Part shown: positions 39,001 to 45,692 of the stretch, one piece after another
How positions within the stretch are numbered: the stretch's first letter is position 1
How the letters are laid out: each line of letters begins with the position of its first letter
Assembly: GCA_013433145.1 (NCBI GenBank)
Contig: CM024188.1
Location: forward strand, 1,426,001 to 1,490,000
From: Ascaris suum
Taxonomy: Eukaryota; Nematoda; Chromadorea; Rhabditida; Ascarididae
Direction of reading: 5' to 3'
DNA length: 64,000 bases
Position numbers and translations under genes: made by a program
The notes under the pieces: generated by a model
Databases searched by the model: none
What the model was told of the DNA's origin: nothing
The model's input: only the letters and a program-made list of their open reading frames with translations

Positions 39001-39140
39001 ACTGTTCAAAGAAAAATCTGAAATTCACTCTATCATTGCGGGTTTGCACTTTGAGAAACAATTCTGCCCTATTTGCAAAACTGTGCAACAAACTTCGGAC
39101 GTTTACCGAAACGTCCAATTGGTGTAGACGAGACATCCAT
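1..39140 (-). CDS. hum-4: Unconventional MyTH4-FERM myosin heavy chain (whole gene; C-terminus off the left edge)
   Basis: An actin-based ATPase motor with a cargo-binding tail. Conceptual splicing of about 42 exons gives roughly 1,730 residues: motor about 1-720 (P-loop GESGSGKT, switch [10 protein letters not shown], switch [10 protein letters not shown], actin-contact [11 protein letters not shown]), two IQ motifs about 735-775, a charged region, MyTH4 about 870-1025, F1-like FERM lobe about 1030-1140, then a Pro/Gln/Met/Tyr-rich linker. All junctions except exon 5/6 keep frame with GT...AG sites. The start is uncertain. An ATG at 39140 gives [17 protein letters not shown] (39090-39140, weak donor), and an ATG at 39298 gives MQSPNF (39281-39298). 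Both join exon 2 in phase. Two IQs, no long coiled coil and a lone F1 lobe argue against myosin VII and for the HUM-4 / class XII / myosin XV group. The symbol is inferred from domain layout, not from an alignment. Introns I read hold no other recognisable gene. Confidence 0.82.
38..360. other. Myosin intron with a perfect hairpin
   Basis: Intron between exons 42 and 43. Besides the inverted repeat at 55-84 I see nothing in it. The GC-rich part near 100 is open on both strands but has no acceptor. Confidence 0.4.
55..84. repeat. Perfect 11-bp inverted repeat, 8-nt loop
   Basis: TGACCGACACA at 55-65 and its exact reverse complement at 74-84, separated by AGTACGTC. It would form a stable hairpin in either transcript. 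No target-site duplication or longer terminal repeat is visible. Confidence 0.85.
361..493 (-). CDS. Myosin exon 42: Tyr-rich linker
   Basis: Only phase 0 is open: [20 protein letters not shown] then [20 protein letters not shown]. Acceptor TTTGCAG, donor GTTCTG, phase 0 to 1, consistent with exon 41. Confidence 0.6.
494..3039. other. Long myosin intron, no recognised gene
   Basis: AT-rich with many homopolymer A/T runs. Short open frames on both strands lack coding character. I see no RNA gene. Confidence 0.5.
3040..3139 (-). CDS. Myosin exon 41: linker
   Basis: Reads [20 protein letters not shown] then [13 protein letters not shown]. Starts phase 2 after TTGCAG, which matches exon 40, and ends phase 0 at GTTAGA. 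The style (TPM..SPVPAP) is that of exons 39 and 40. Confidence 0.6.
3140..7796. other. Longest myosin intron (4.7 kb), no recognised gene
   Basis: It is flanked by phase-2 splice sites of exons 40 and 41. It holds a C-rich tract near 4,800 and scattered A/T runs. A further phase 2-to-2 exon hidden here cannot be excluded. Confidence 0.5.
4801..4826. repeat. C-rich tract
   Basis: A run of nine C residues followed by two more C blocks interrupted by TATG and T. Low-complexity sequence within an intron. Confidence 0.8.
7797..7855 (-). CDS. Myosin exon 40: linker
   Basis: Reads [19 protein letters not shown] and ends phase 2 at GTAGGA. The next matching exon is 4.7 kb away. Confidence 0.6.
7983..8119 (-). 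CDS. Myosin exon 39: Gln/Pro linker
   Basis: Reads [20 protein letters not shown] and [17 protein letters not shown]. Acceptor TTTACAG, donor GTAAGT, phase 1 to 0. Confidence 0.7.
8321..8390 (-). CDS. Myosin exon 38: Met-rich linker
   Basis: Reads [20 protein letters not shown] then PVD. Four ATG codons lie in a row. Phase 0 to 1, acceptor TTTCAG, donor GTTGGT. Confidence 0.65.
9129..9314 (-). CDS. Myosin exon 37: linker
   Basis: [20 protein letters not shown], later [20 protein letters not shown]. Acceptor GTTTAG. The donor is either GTAGTC (end 9129) or GTTACG six bases earlier, both phase 0. Confidence 0.65.
10926..11047 (-). CDS. Myosin exon 36: [13 protein letters not shown] segment
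   Basis: [20 protein letters not shown] then [20 protein letters not shown]. The last part resembles the short helix that precedes the SH3/second MyTH4 part in myosin XV tails. Phase 1 to 0, acceptor GATTTAG, donor GTGAGA. Confidence 0.75.
11332..11431 (-). CDS. Myosin exon 35: linker
   Basis: Reads [20 protein letters not shown] then [13 protein letters not shown]. Acceptor ATTTTAG, donor GTTTGT, phase 0 to 1. A larger open frame over the same bases in another phase starts inside the intron and is not used. Confidence 0.65.
12163..12224 (-). CDS. Myosin exon 34: linker, EEGIYGDN
   Basis: Reads [20 protein letters not shown]. Phase 1 to 0 if the weak donor GTTCGA is used; the alternative GTATCT donor would break phase with exon 35. 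Third copy of the IYG tripeptide. Confidence 0.6.
12839..12953 (-). CDS. Myosin exon 33: Met/Pro/Gln-rich linker
   Basis: Reads [20 protein letters not shown] then [18 protein letters not shown]. Strong TTTCAG acceptor and GTGAGT donor, phase 0 to 1. Confidence 0.75.
13417..13566 (-). CDS. Myosin exon 32: Gln/Pro/Arg-rich linker
   Basis: 50 codons, phase 0 to 0. Reads [20 protein letters not shown] then RRQQQQFSE and [14 protein letters not shown]. Acceptor GTTTTAG. The donor GTTTAT is weak. Confidence 0.7.
13858..13889 (-). CDS. Myosin exon 31 (32-nt small exon, tentative)
   Basis: The acceptor TTCGCAG and the weak donor GTTTAT bracket [10 protein letters not shown]. The exon is included because it converts the phase 1 end of exon 30 to the phase 0 start of exon 32. 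Without it the two do not join. Confidence 0.4.
14355..14427 (-). CDS. Myosin exon 30: Ser-rich linker
   Basis: Reads [20 protein letters not shown] then SLE, and is spliced at GTGAGG in phase 1. If that donor is skipped the frame stays open for 27 more codons to a TGA at 14269-14271, which would give an alternative C-terminus (see findings). Confidence 0.65.
14640..14785 (-). CDS. Myosin exon 29: linker, second RMRDGS copy
   Basis: [20 protein letters not shown], then [14 protein letters not shown] and [11 protein letters not shown]. It combines the RMRDGS and IYG motifs seen separately in exons 27 and 28. Phase 1 to 0, acceptor TTACAG, donor GTATGT. Confidence 0.75.
14886..14992 (-). CDS. 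Myosin exon 28: linker, EPIYGNED
   Basis: Reads [20 protein letters not shown] then [16 protein letters not shown]. Phase 2 to 1, acceptor TTTTAG, donor GTTAGA. First of the IYG tripeptides in the tail. Confidence 0.75.
15455..15594 (-). CDS. Myosin exon 27: linker, first RMRDGS copy
   Basis: Reads [20 protein letters not shown] then [12 protein letters not shown]. It carries the hexapeptide RMRDGS that recurs in exon 29. Phase 0 to 2, donor GTATAT. Confidence 0.75.
16206..16419 (-). CDS. Myosin exon 26: continuation of F1-like region
   Basis: [20 protein letters not shown] then IFDVIAQFE matches the GW.(V/L)...W..L...DYV.D.I...E stretch found after MyTH4 in myosin VII/XV tails. No F2 or F3 lobe follows, because the sequence passes into a Ser/Pro linker ([11 protein letters not shown]). 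Phase 2 to 0. Confidence 0.85.
16845..16969 (-). CDS. Myosin exon 25: FERM F1 (ubiquitin-like) lobe
   Basis: [20 protein letters not shown] then [15 protein letters not shown] has the shape of an F1 lobe: a beta hairpin with a 'v.d..Tt.El...l' helix. Phase 0 to 2. Confidence 0.85.
17069..17186 (-). CDS. Myosin exon 24: MyTH4 domain end
   Basis: [20 protein letters not shown] then [12 protein letters not shown] continues the YL..FL... helices that close a MyTH4 domain. Phase 2 to 0, acceptor ATTCAG, donor GTAGAT. Confidence 0.88.
18137..18153. repeat. Uninterrupted G17 tract
   Basis: Seventeen consecutive G on the plus strand, inside the myosin intron between exons 23 and 24. Such tracts can fold as G-quadruplexes. 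Confidence 0.95.
18384..18544 (-). CDS. Myosin exon 23: MyTH4 domain core
   Basis: [20 protein letters not shown] and [16 protein letters not shown] are the diagnostic MyTH4 motifs (LRDEIY.Q...QT..N, W.LL.L....FPPS). Phase 0 to 2, acceptor TATTCAG, donor GTAAGT. Confidence 0.95.
20142..20315 (-). CDS. Myosin exon 22: MyTH4 domain, first part
   Basis: 58 codons, phase 0 to 0. REPIATPFL then [20 protein letters not shown] matches the MyTH4 opening PL-x..A...F..IL.YMGD. MyTH4 modules bind microtubules or adaptor tails in other myosins. Confidence 0.92.
20731..21055 (-). CDS. Myosin exon 21: charged linker to MyTH4
   Basis: The largest exon, 325 nt, phase 2 to 0. It begins with a highly charged helical stretch ([20 protein letters not shown]), too short for a stable dimeric coiled coil. 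[20 protein letters not shown] and EEFAERSFK follow, the kind of sequence that leads into MyTH4 in myosins VII, X and XV. Confidence 0.9.
22116..22302 (-). CDS. Myosin exon 20: end of converter and two IQ motifs
   Basis: [19 protein letters not shown] ends the motor (usual KTKVFLR...LE..R). [20 protein letters not shown] and [15 protein letters not shown] follow as IQ motifs that would bind calmodulin-type light chains. In the second, R is replaced by S after the Gln. Phase 1 to 2. Confidence 0.93.
22838..22947 (-). CDS. Myosin exon 19: converter
   Basis: Reads [20 protein letters not shown] and ends [10 protein letters not shown], matching the converter motif ...YQ.GKTKVF. Phase 2 to 1, acceptor TTACAG, donor GTATGC. 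Confidence 0.92.
24177..24344 (-). CDS. Myosin exon 18: actin contact, SH helices, converter start
   Basis: [13 protein letters not shown] corresponds to PHFVRCIKPN-x2, and [20 protein letters not shown] to the V(L)E-x-(I/V)-RI-R-x-GFP.R..F..F..R(Y) region. Phase 2 to 2. The donor GTTTGA, not the open frame beyond it, restores ...SRYRC with exon 19. Confidence 0.93.
25049..25170 (-). CDS. Myosin exon 17: loop 2 / pre-actin-binding segment
   Basis: Acceptor TTTCAG, donor GTCAGT, phase 0 to 2. Reads [20 protein letters not shown] and later EIVDRMSN. It is less conserved, as expected for loop 2, but joins exons 16 and 18 in phase. Confidence 0.8.
26359..26565 (-). CDS. Myosin exon 16
   Basis: 69 codons, phase 0 to 0. 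Contains [14 protein letters not shown] and [20 protein letters not shown] then NRR, equivalent to ATDxSFLxKL...F.I.HFAG.V.Y....FLEKNRD. Confidence 0.93.
27263..27361 (-). CDS. Myosin exon 15
   Basis: 33 codons, phase 0 to 0. Reads [20 protein letters not shown] then DDECKFPK, the D-N-x-x-x(I/L)xL(I)..kPxGIL.LLDEEC.FP motif. Confidence 0.9.
27781..27915 (-). CDS. Myosin exon 14: relay helix
   Basis: [20 protein letters not shown] matches the relay-helix consensus N-S-FEQLCIN-x2-NE-x-LQ-x2-F. 45 codons, phase 0 to 0, acceptor ATTTCAG, donor GTGAGC. Confidence 0.93.
28624..28747 (-). CDS. Myosin exon 13: switch II
   Basis: [20 protein letters not shown] matches DALAKxLYxxLFxWLVxxIN. The exon ends ALIDFYGFE, the switch II DxxGFE that closes on the gamma-phosphate. 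Phase 2 to 0, donor GTAAGC. Confidence 0.93.
29888..29946 (-). CDS. Myosin exon 12
   Basis: Reads [20 protein letters not shown], matching the conserved (E)x(I/V)xxPL(T/S)xxQAxxxR stretch. Phase 0 to 2, donor GTAAGA. Confidence 0.88.
30529..30651 (-). CDS. Myosin exon 11
   Basis: 41 codons, phase 0 to 0. Reads [19 protein letters not shown] then TCKTT. It matches the variable stretch in which motors place A...L...L.x3 before the C-x-R/K segment. Confidence 0.85.
31267..31425 (-). CDS. Myosin exon 10
   Basis: 53 codons, phase 0 to 0. Contains [18 protein letters not shown] and [15 protein letters not shown], the conserved (I/V)LHLGN helix of the upper 50 kDa subdomain. Confidence 0.92.
32600..32780 (-). 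CDS. Myosin exon 9: HP/relay-proximal segment
   Basis: Contains [20 protein letters not shown] followed by [12 protein letters not shown] and ends YFYLNQ. These correspond to the LLExSRVxxQxxGERNxHxFYQ and YLNQ motifs of all motors. Phase 2 to 0, donor GTTCAT. Confidence 0.92.
33573..33676 (-). CDS. Myosin exon 8: switch I
   Basis: Reads [20 protein letters not shown] then YALELLYR. The consensus is NxNSSRFGK. Here both serines are changed (A, T), F is V and K is Y, while the catalytic Arg and the Gly are kept. Phase 0 to 2. Confidence 0.9.
35406..35499 (-). CDS. Myosin exon 7: P-loop (Walker A)
   Basis: Contains [19 protein letters not shown], the myosin phosphate-binding loop. Acceptor TTTTCAG, donor GTGATT, phase 2 to 0. 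All P-loop residues needed for nucleotide binding are present. Confidence 0.93.
35732..35807 (-). CDS. Myosin exon 6: region before the P-loop (5' edge uncertain)
   Basis: The frame that joins exon 7 reads [20 protein letters not shown] and then VLSAPD. It replaces the usual HIFA-x-A-x2-AY...(I/V)xSGESG. The 3' donor GTAGGC is in phase with exon 7. The 5' acceptor is unclear: AATAG gives the start listed here, GGAAG a slightly earlier one, and neither agrees in phase with exon 5. Confidence 0.5.
36622..36731 (-). CDS. Myosin exon 5: LNPY segment
   Basis: Acceptor TTTTTAG. Contains [18 protein letters not shown], the near-invariant ...NPY...IY motif. The GTATGT donor leaves phase 2, which does not agree with exon 6 (see findings). 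Confidence 0.8.
36875..36896. repeat. A12T10 palindromic homopolymer
   Basis: Twelve A followed directly by ten T, in the intron just 5' of myosin exon 5 on the minus strand. Confidence 0.9.
37335..37398 (-). CDS. Myosin exon 4
   Basis: Starts phase 2 and ends phase 0 at GTAAGT. Reads [20 protein letters not shown] then Y, equivalent to the L-x3-R-(Y/F)-x6-Y-TY helix of motors. Confidence 0.85.
38101..38186 (-). CDS. Myosin exon 3
   Basis: Starts phase 0 after TTCTAG and ends phase 2 at GTAAGT. Reads [12 protein letters not shown] and ends DVEDLVEIP, the conserved DLxxLP-type segment that opens the motor core. Confidence 0.85.
38885..38977 (-). CDS. Myosin exon 2: N-terminal SH3-like start of motor
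   Basis: Acceptor TTTCAG, donor GTAATT, phase 0 to 0, 31 codons. Reads [12 protein letters not shown] through [10 protein letters not shown], the position where motors carry the VW...G element. This is the first exon recognisable as myosin. Confidence 0.8.
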
Positions 39141-39445
39141 CGCAACTAGGTTTGATCGGAGGATTGCTTCCTTTTGCGTCCGTTCTTGCGAAGATGCATT
39201 CGCAAAGTGCACTACCGTGACTACCAGTCAAGTGATTAGTATTGTAGTTTTACTTCTCGAATTATTGGAACTAGAATTACGAAATTCGGCGATTGCATTG
39301 CAATATTGACTTTCACACCAATTCATCAATTTTAACAGTTGAAAACACAACGGTGGCTAAAAATTTGCATAAATTTCACAGCTGGTCGAGTTGCATAATT
39401 TGCATCGACAAATAGATTAGATAAAATACGAGGCAATATTGCATA
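38978..39445 (-). promoter_or_regulatory. Short interval between the upstream gene's 3' end and the first clear myosin exon
   Basis: Only about 470 bases separate the AATAAA signals at 39446-39458 from exon 2. The myosin start codon should lie here. Candidates are ATG at 39140 and ATG at 39298. No TATA-type element was recognised. The closeness suggests either a very compact promoter or operonic transcription with trans-splicing. Confidence 0.35.
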
Positions 39446-39458
39446 TTTATTATTTATT
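39446..39458 (-). terminator. Tandem AATAAA poly(A) signals
   Basis: On the minus strand AATAAA occurs twice (39458-39453 and 39451-39446), starting about 12-15 bases past either possible stop codon of the upstream gene. Confidence 0.6.
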
Positions 39459-39467
39459 GGTAATTTA

Positions 39468-39662
39468 CTAAATTAGTTGTTCCGGTAAACGGAATGCAAA
39501 CGTTTCAGTGAACTGGCCCTTCTCTTCTTTTTCCTGAGAATGGATTTCGATCGTTAGTGGAGGTTTATTGGAGGAATTCACAGTGATGTTGGGATAAGCG
39601 ACCAGGAATCCCAAGCAATCATGCAGCAATATTCTTTGGTGGGATGTTCATAGACAAGTAGG
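39468..39662 (-). CDS. 3' end of an unidentified gene (two alternative readings)
   Basis: Reading A: an exon 39582-39662 after acceptor TTCTAG (YEHPTKEYCCMIAWDSWSLI), a 48-nt GT...TTCTCAG intron, then a last exon from 39533 ending KRLHSVYRNN with TAA at 39473. Reading B: one uninterrupted frame through the same bases, HDCLGFLVAYPNITVNSSNK continuing to GQFTETFAFRLPEQLI, with TAG at 39468. A has the better splice sites. B has more fold-like alternation of hydrophobic residues, and its supposed intron would be far shorter than others in this window. I recognise neither protein. Its upstream exons were not found. Confidence 0.45.
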
Positions 39663-41527
39663 CTAGAATTTGCTAACGACGCAATTGAAGACGCTCCCTT
39701 CGCTGATTGTTTTTATATTTCAATGTTGCTCCTTGTGTGTTCTCTATTCAGCAAAAATTACATACTGCGGCTCTGTCCGTCCGTCTTCCTGTATATTTCA
39801 ACTTCAAATCCAGAGATCCATACTTAAGGGCGCGAGCTTCAAAAACCACTTCTCTATCTTTCAACCAGGTGGTTTTATGACCCCCCAAAGGTATTTATTT
39901 TAGTTCATCGAACGGCTGCACAAAACAAATCTTACCATCAGCATACTTTCAAATCCAACCGACAGGAAGTTATTGAAGGTAGTGGTGAGTACATTTCTTC
40001 TGATGCTTCATTAGTGTGGAATTATTCAATTTTGAACTGAACTTGTTGTTGATGATAAGATTTTTGCATCAAATCAGCGACTCTCCAGTAAATTCTCAAA
40101 AATCAATCAATCATAGGAATTATAAGTAGATTTTTATGAATTTTTCTTTATTATTATGTTTTCATAAATAAGTGCTATGAAAATTGCCAAAAAAGAATGC
40201 TTTTAGCCTGTGAGAAAAAAAAAGAAAGAAGAATATTGTTTCGTTAAAATAATGCAAAATATTCGAGGGATTTCTCAATGAGAACTAGTACTTGTATTTC
40301 GATTCGATAAGATTGCAATAATGAACGCATCAGATTTTTAGCATTCAAATGATTACGGCATTTCTATTTACTGCATAAGCTAATTCACTAATTTCCTCGT
40401 CTATAATAACCCTTCAAAATTCGATAATATTTTTCAACATCTATTCAACGAATTCAACTTGCCACATGCCAATAGAATTTCAAAAAATTGCTTGCGCAAC
40501 TATTTGTGCGATAATTATGCAATTTACAATATTTATTCCATCTGCAAATATAAAGCGTTGATTATTGCAACAATAGTGTTTTTCTTGCAATATGAAATCA
40601 AATTGCAACTTTATACATTCATATTCGAAAAAAAAAATTAGAAATTAAAAAGCTTTCTTGTGTTAAGAAAGGCGATAATTTGAGCTATTATACCATAAAA
40701 GAAATGTGGATATATCTTTGTTGTGTACGATACGATATTTGAAGATGAAATCGGGTGACCGAACAGGCTCATTCAAATATTACACATTTATGCTGCATGC
40801 GTCGAGTGACGAATGTCAACCAATCAACACATCTCCCTAACATATGCGGCATGCCCTATTGCCAATCGTAAAATTCCATTGAGAATTTCAATAAATCAAT
40901 CATTGAAATCATCGAAATGATCATGAACGACTTAATCTCGTCGATGCAAATATCTCTTCATTTATTTAGTTGTTTTTATGTTTAAAAATTTATGCTAGCT
41001 ATAACAGCAGAACGAATAAAATATAACAAATCAGACAAATGTTCAAATAAAAGAGGAAAGAATAAAATAGAAAGAGTTTTTTTTTTCAATATATACAAAC
41101 TCGTACAATAGTGATTATAAAGTTGTACGATTTTTAATTATTCATTCGCTGAAAACTTCGTATTTTTTAAGTGTATTATGAAATTGCCTCGAACAATATC
41201 GTTAAAAATATTTGATAAATTATAGTGCTTAGAAGAAATTTAAATAATATCTGTAATATCGGTAAAGAAGAAATTTTTCTTTTGCGCATTGGTTGCATTA
41301 CCGTTTTGAACTATGAAAGAGGAAATAAGATTTAAGCGGAATACCCACAAAGTTTTTATCGACTGTCAACTTCTTGAATAAACAAATATCTTTTTCCGTA
41401 TACTTTGCGCATTAGGAAGAAGGTACAAGAGGGTTTTGGAACGCCTTCTCTATAATATCCACGAGCTATAAGCTTGAGATGATGATGACTTTCGATAGGG
41501 TTCGTTATGTCTTCATTGTTGTTGCGT

Positions 41528-41647
41528 TCATTGAGAGCATTTCGGCGTTCTATGAATATCGAAACGAAAAAGAGAATCACAATTGAGCAAATAGGGCGTC
41601 ATTCTAACGGCTAAAACAAAGGCGATGAGAAGATACGCGACCTTCAT
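41528..41647 (-). CDS. Possible small secreted peptide ORF (weak)
   Basis: ATG at 41647 opens MKVAYLLIAFVLAVRMTPYL, which has the charge and hydrophobic core of a signal peptide, and ends at TGA after 39 codons. A second open frame overlaps it and continues to 41356 (contains MRKVYGKRYLFIQEVDSR with a GKR dibasic site). No splice joining the two frames was found that avoids a stop. Confidence 0.18.
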   Translation of the reverse strand: MKVAYLLIAFVLAVRMTPYLLNCDSLFRFDIHRTPKCSQ

Positions 41648-44463
41648 GAATATATTGACCCGTTTGGAATGTGCGTTGTGCATTCACAAATAGGTGACAC
41701 GTAAAATGCGGCTGTTCGCATCTTTAATACAATCGGCTAATGCCAGAATTAAGACTAAATCAAGACAAGTGAGAAAACGTTTCTTAAAGGATGGCGCGAT
41801 AGGCGCTTTTTTTCGGCAATTAAGTGCATTAAATTAATCGTTCGCATAAATTTTCACAGAATACTATCTAGTAATATTTTTAGTTATTGAAAATATTCTT
41901 ATTGAAGCAAACGTTTTTTTTTCCCCACTATATAACTAGCTTTAGAATGAAATTAGACTTGCAAATTTCAGGCGCCTATTAAATATTCATAACTCTTCTT
42001 AAAAAATTGGTTAGTCGAGCGCCTAGAATTATTTTATGTTGTGATGAGATGTAGGTTCATACACAACAAGTTCTAAACATGGAACATAGTAGTAGGCGAG
42101 TTAAGACTATTGTTGATATATGCGCGCATACCTAAGTAAGCAGAGCTTCATTCTGCCAGCCTTATAACATTCAAATCTTCATTACAACGAACCTTTGAAA
42201 AAAAAAAAGCGGAAATAGCGAATAAACATGAGTTAACGATATTCTGGCACTATAACAGTTAGATGCCATTTTGACACATGGACAGTTTAATGCTCACCTG
42301 CAAGCTGTATAGCGCTAGTGCTTGATAAAATCGCCAGACTTATCGAGAGACATAAACTGATGTGCTTTCCGGAAAAAAGGAAACAACAATTCGAAATTGA
42401 ATTACAGTTCAAAAAGCACTCAAATTCTTGTGATAAAGCTAACAGAATTCAAATGCGAAAGCAAATACCGCTTCAAATTGATAACTGCCTCGAAAGCGAA
42501 AAGTCACAAGTTCGGATCATATCTGTGGATGGCGTTTTCAACTCTCATAGAACGATTTAAAAATCGCTTATTATTTTTTCGATGGCTCGATGAAGCATCT
42601 GCTATACTTGTAGAAAAAAAAGAAAGAAAACAAATAATTTTCACTACAATACACTTGTAGACATAGTGAAAGGAAATTACATTGATGAAGTTTTTCGTTG
42701 AAATACACATAAAACATTTCCGATAAAATACATATAAGATCAGGTATTCTCTTTGGAAAACAGATTGGAGTTAACGTTTCTTATGAATTACTATCGAACA
42801 ATTATATGCTCCACTCTTCGACGTTATATAACATTCATGATTTCTCAACAATAAAATTGTCCGAATCTGTATAAATATCTGTAAACTCAAATAATTTTGC
42901 CATAAGAGCAAATGCAGATATAACATTGTAATTAATCCTCGTAAAACATTTATAAAAAGACTTCATTTATTGTGCAATTGAGCTTGAAATTTTTTAATGA
43001 TCCAGTTGTGAGGATCAAGAATTTACCTACTATTTTATTCAAATAGAATTTAGGCTTTGGCTGATATTTCCGCTACTGAGAGTCGGTTGATGTGGGTTTT
43101 ATTGCGTTGCCTGAATATTTCTATATTCATGAAAGCATAGAAACCTTCAAATCAAACGTTGCATCGTTTTCTCTTTATTGCCTAAGGCTATTGTCATTCA
43201 TAGCGCTTAAAAACCATCCCACATAAATTGTATCGTTTATCCGTTTAAATAAAGCGTCATTAACACTAAAATATTTTTAACACACATTAATTCGAAAATA
43301 AATATGAAATGAACTTTTCTTTCCTCTGAGAATTTTATTTTCGACAATAGGTTTTCCGTTTAAAGCATCTCCTCTAAGCTTAGAAAAAAAAAAAGGTAAG
43401 AAAGGATTTTAGAAATGATAACACCGTATGTGCTTTGCAATTGTGCTGAACGAGCCAACCGGTTATATGAATTGCCATTGAACAATAGGAACATGCATGA
43501 TGTATTCTTATCAAAAATAATCATACCTCTCTCTCAGTTCCAAATTCTGAACAACTTCCGAACCAATACTTTTAAATTTACAGTTTATCTTTTCCACAAC
43601 CCTTCTTGGAAGATTCCGGGAAAATATTAATTTCGGAAGTATTAGATGAGATGAGACGATAACCTCTTTTGCAATTCCACTTATTAATTGTGGGCCTCTT
43701 TCATAAATTCTCAATAAATAATTGTATTTATAATAAAGTTTCAGTATCACTCGTAGGTAAATTTCCATCACATCCTCTCTTCGTCCTCAGATACTGCGGT
43801 TCACTACTTTTGAATTTACGCCCATTAAATGGTGGCCTACCAATGCCAACTTTTTTTGAAATTGGATTAAAAGTTAAAAGCCACAACGTCAAGAATGATA
43901 TTATTTCAGCAATGAGAAGGTGATAAGCTGAAAGTCTCGCTCGCTAACGCAAACGGAAATCGTAAAGAAAGTTATATGCATCCGGAGATAAATTCTTTTC
44001 AGAGCTTCCATAATTTTCACTTCATTCGAGTGCCTATCCAAAAAATTTTGTTTGTTGATTAATTGCAACTCATTTCCTTATTAATATGAAATCTGTGATT
44101 ACCCTCCGTTCATCTCCTAAGGCATGAGATGCACTGCTCTATATGTGATTCATATTTAGTCAAACAGATCGCATATATAAGAGTTCCACAAAAGATCCGT
44201 ATTTCCTTCCGATCGTTTCGAAATGCGATTTGACTAAATGCAATATATGCAAATTTTTATGCAAACATATTTTACACCCGGAATGGGTGTGCAAGCGGAA
44301 AGTTATTATGGGGAGTTGCCTTATTGTTCAAATTCTGTCCATCAAATTTCGCTGATTTAATTTCAATCGCATCATGAATGAGATCAATAGAACAAAGAGG
44401 AAGTCGAACGCTTAGACATACTCAGAGAACGAAATCATCTGAAATGCAAATTCGCAAAAGTTC

Positions 44464-44487
44464 AAAAAAAAAAGATTTTTTTTTTTT
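44464..44487. repeat. A10-GA-T12 near-palindrome
   Basis: Ten A, then GA, then twelve T. Homopolymer inverted repeat in non-coding DNA. Confidence 0.9.
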
Positions 44488-44703
44488 GCAAAAATAAAAG
44501 GATTATTTAGAAACGTGAAAAGATAATACGAAAAAAAAAAGAAGTGAAATAAAAGGAAGGTGTGAAAATTTCCTCTAAACGTTATAAATTTAGCAAAGAT
44601 TAATGAGGAAAACGAAAACTATTGCTAGCAATATTAAAACTCTTCTGTTTCGTTCCTCTGATCCAACATTATTTGTTTTATTGATGCTATAATTTGATCC
44701 TAT

Positions 44704-44768
44704 ATTTAGCTTCTGCACTAAATTTCACTTCATAAAAATTTCAAGATTTAGCTTCTGCACTAAATTTC
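44704..44768. repeat. 23-bp direct repeat, period 42
   Basis: Identical 23-base copies at 44704-44726 and 44746-44768, beginning ATTTAGCTTCTGCAC. Probably a local duplication. Confidence 0.9.
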
Positions 44769-45631
44769 TTCAAAAAACAATCAAAAAACAATGAAAACTA
44801 TTATCGATTTTCGTTAACCATTTTTTTCAATCTGCGAAGAATTTTAATCAGATTTATCTCCACAAAATTTTCGTATGTTTTATTTGAAGTGCAAAATGCT
44901 CGACATGTATCAAATTTTTATGTACATATGATGATAGCAATGCTGTCAAAAAAAAAAAAAGTGTTATGTGCATATGACGATGTGCTCGACTATCCTATGC
45001 CCCTTCTCCCCCTCAATTCTCCCCTCCCTCTCCCAAGTTAAGAATTATGAGCGATGATATTGCTCAATGCTGAAAAATGGTGAATGCTCAATGTGAATGA
45101 AGTTAATAAATAATGCAACAATATATTGAAAGAGACAAAGACTTCTAACGTTTTGTTTGGAAGTTTTTTTTTTTGTTATTCAACCGTACATCTTCTTCGG
45201 ATCCGACAAATTCCAACGTTTAAGCTCTCACAATAATATACGCTTCCTATATTTACCTCGTTTTGATTTTTTTAAAACTGAAATTAACTAACGTTCATTG
45301 ATTTTCATCAAAATTCTATCACAAAATTTTCACTAAGAATTCTATAATCGTATCGATAAATCATAACATAGCTTTCCTTTCTAGTTCTGTAAAGCTCATA
45401 TATGAGAATCCAAGATATCGCAATCATCTAAACGTTTTAAATTCACTAGCTGACTCTACCCACTGAGTTGTTAAAAAAGCTCTCACGTATTTTCTTAGCT
45501 AGTTTTGTTCCTACAACGATTTACCTGATGTAAGAAAATTGTGAGTTATATATAGTCTTGAGTCCTTCATCTCCTCATACTCTCGAGTTTTCTTATTATC
45601 TCCACATACAAGAAAATCCTGGCGCAGAAAA

Positions 45632-45692
45632 ATGTCCCACCAAATCAATAAAGACGAACATGTGCCCCCACCTCCTCCCAAGAGTTCACTTG
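45632..45692 (+). CDS. Candidate first exon of a plus-strand gene
   Basis: ATG opens MSHQINKDEHVPPPPPKSSL and a possible donor GTTGAT follows in phase 1. It would join the candidate exon at 48417 (also phase 1) to read ...KSSLASYKYVEKK. The protein is not recognised. Support is only reading style and phase. Confidence 0.3.

Larger units (their letters stand above)
39663..45631. other. About 6 kb without a recognised gene
   Basis: AT-rich. It should contain upstream exons of the gene ending at 39,468, but no family motif was recognised. Weak possibilities are a minus-strand signal-peptide-like ORF (41528-41647) and exon-like open frames on both strands at 43.7-43.9 kb. Repeats are listed separately. 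Confidence 0.4.

Noticed and set aside
43669..43939. Exon-like frames on both strands (plus: after CGTCCT CAG; minus: after ACTTTCAG)
   Set aside because: Both strands look equally open, neither matches a family, and no partner exons were found.
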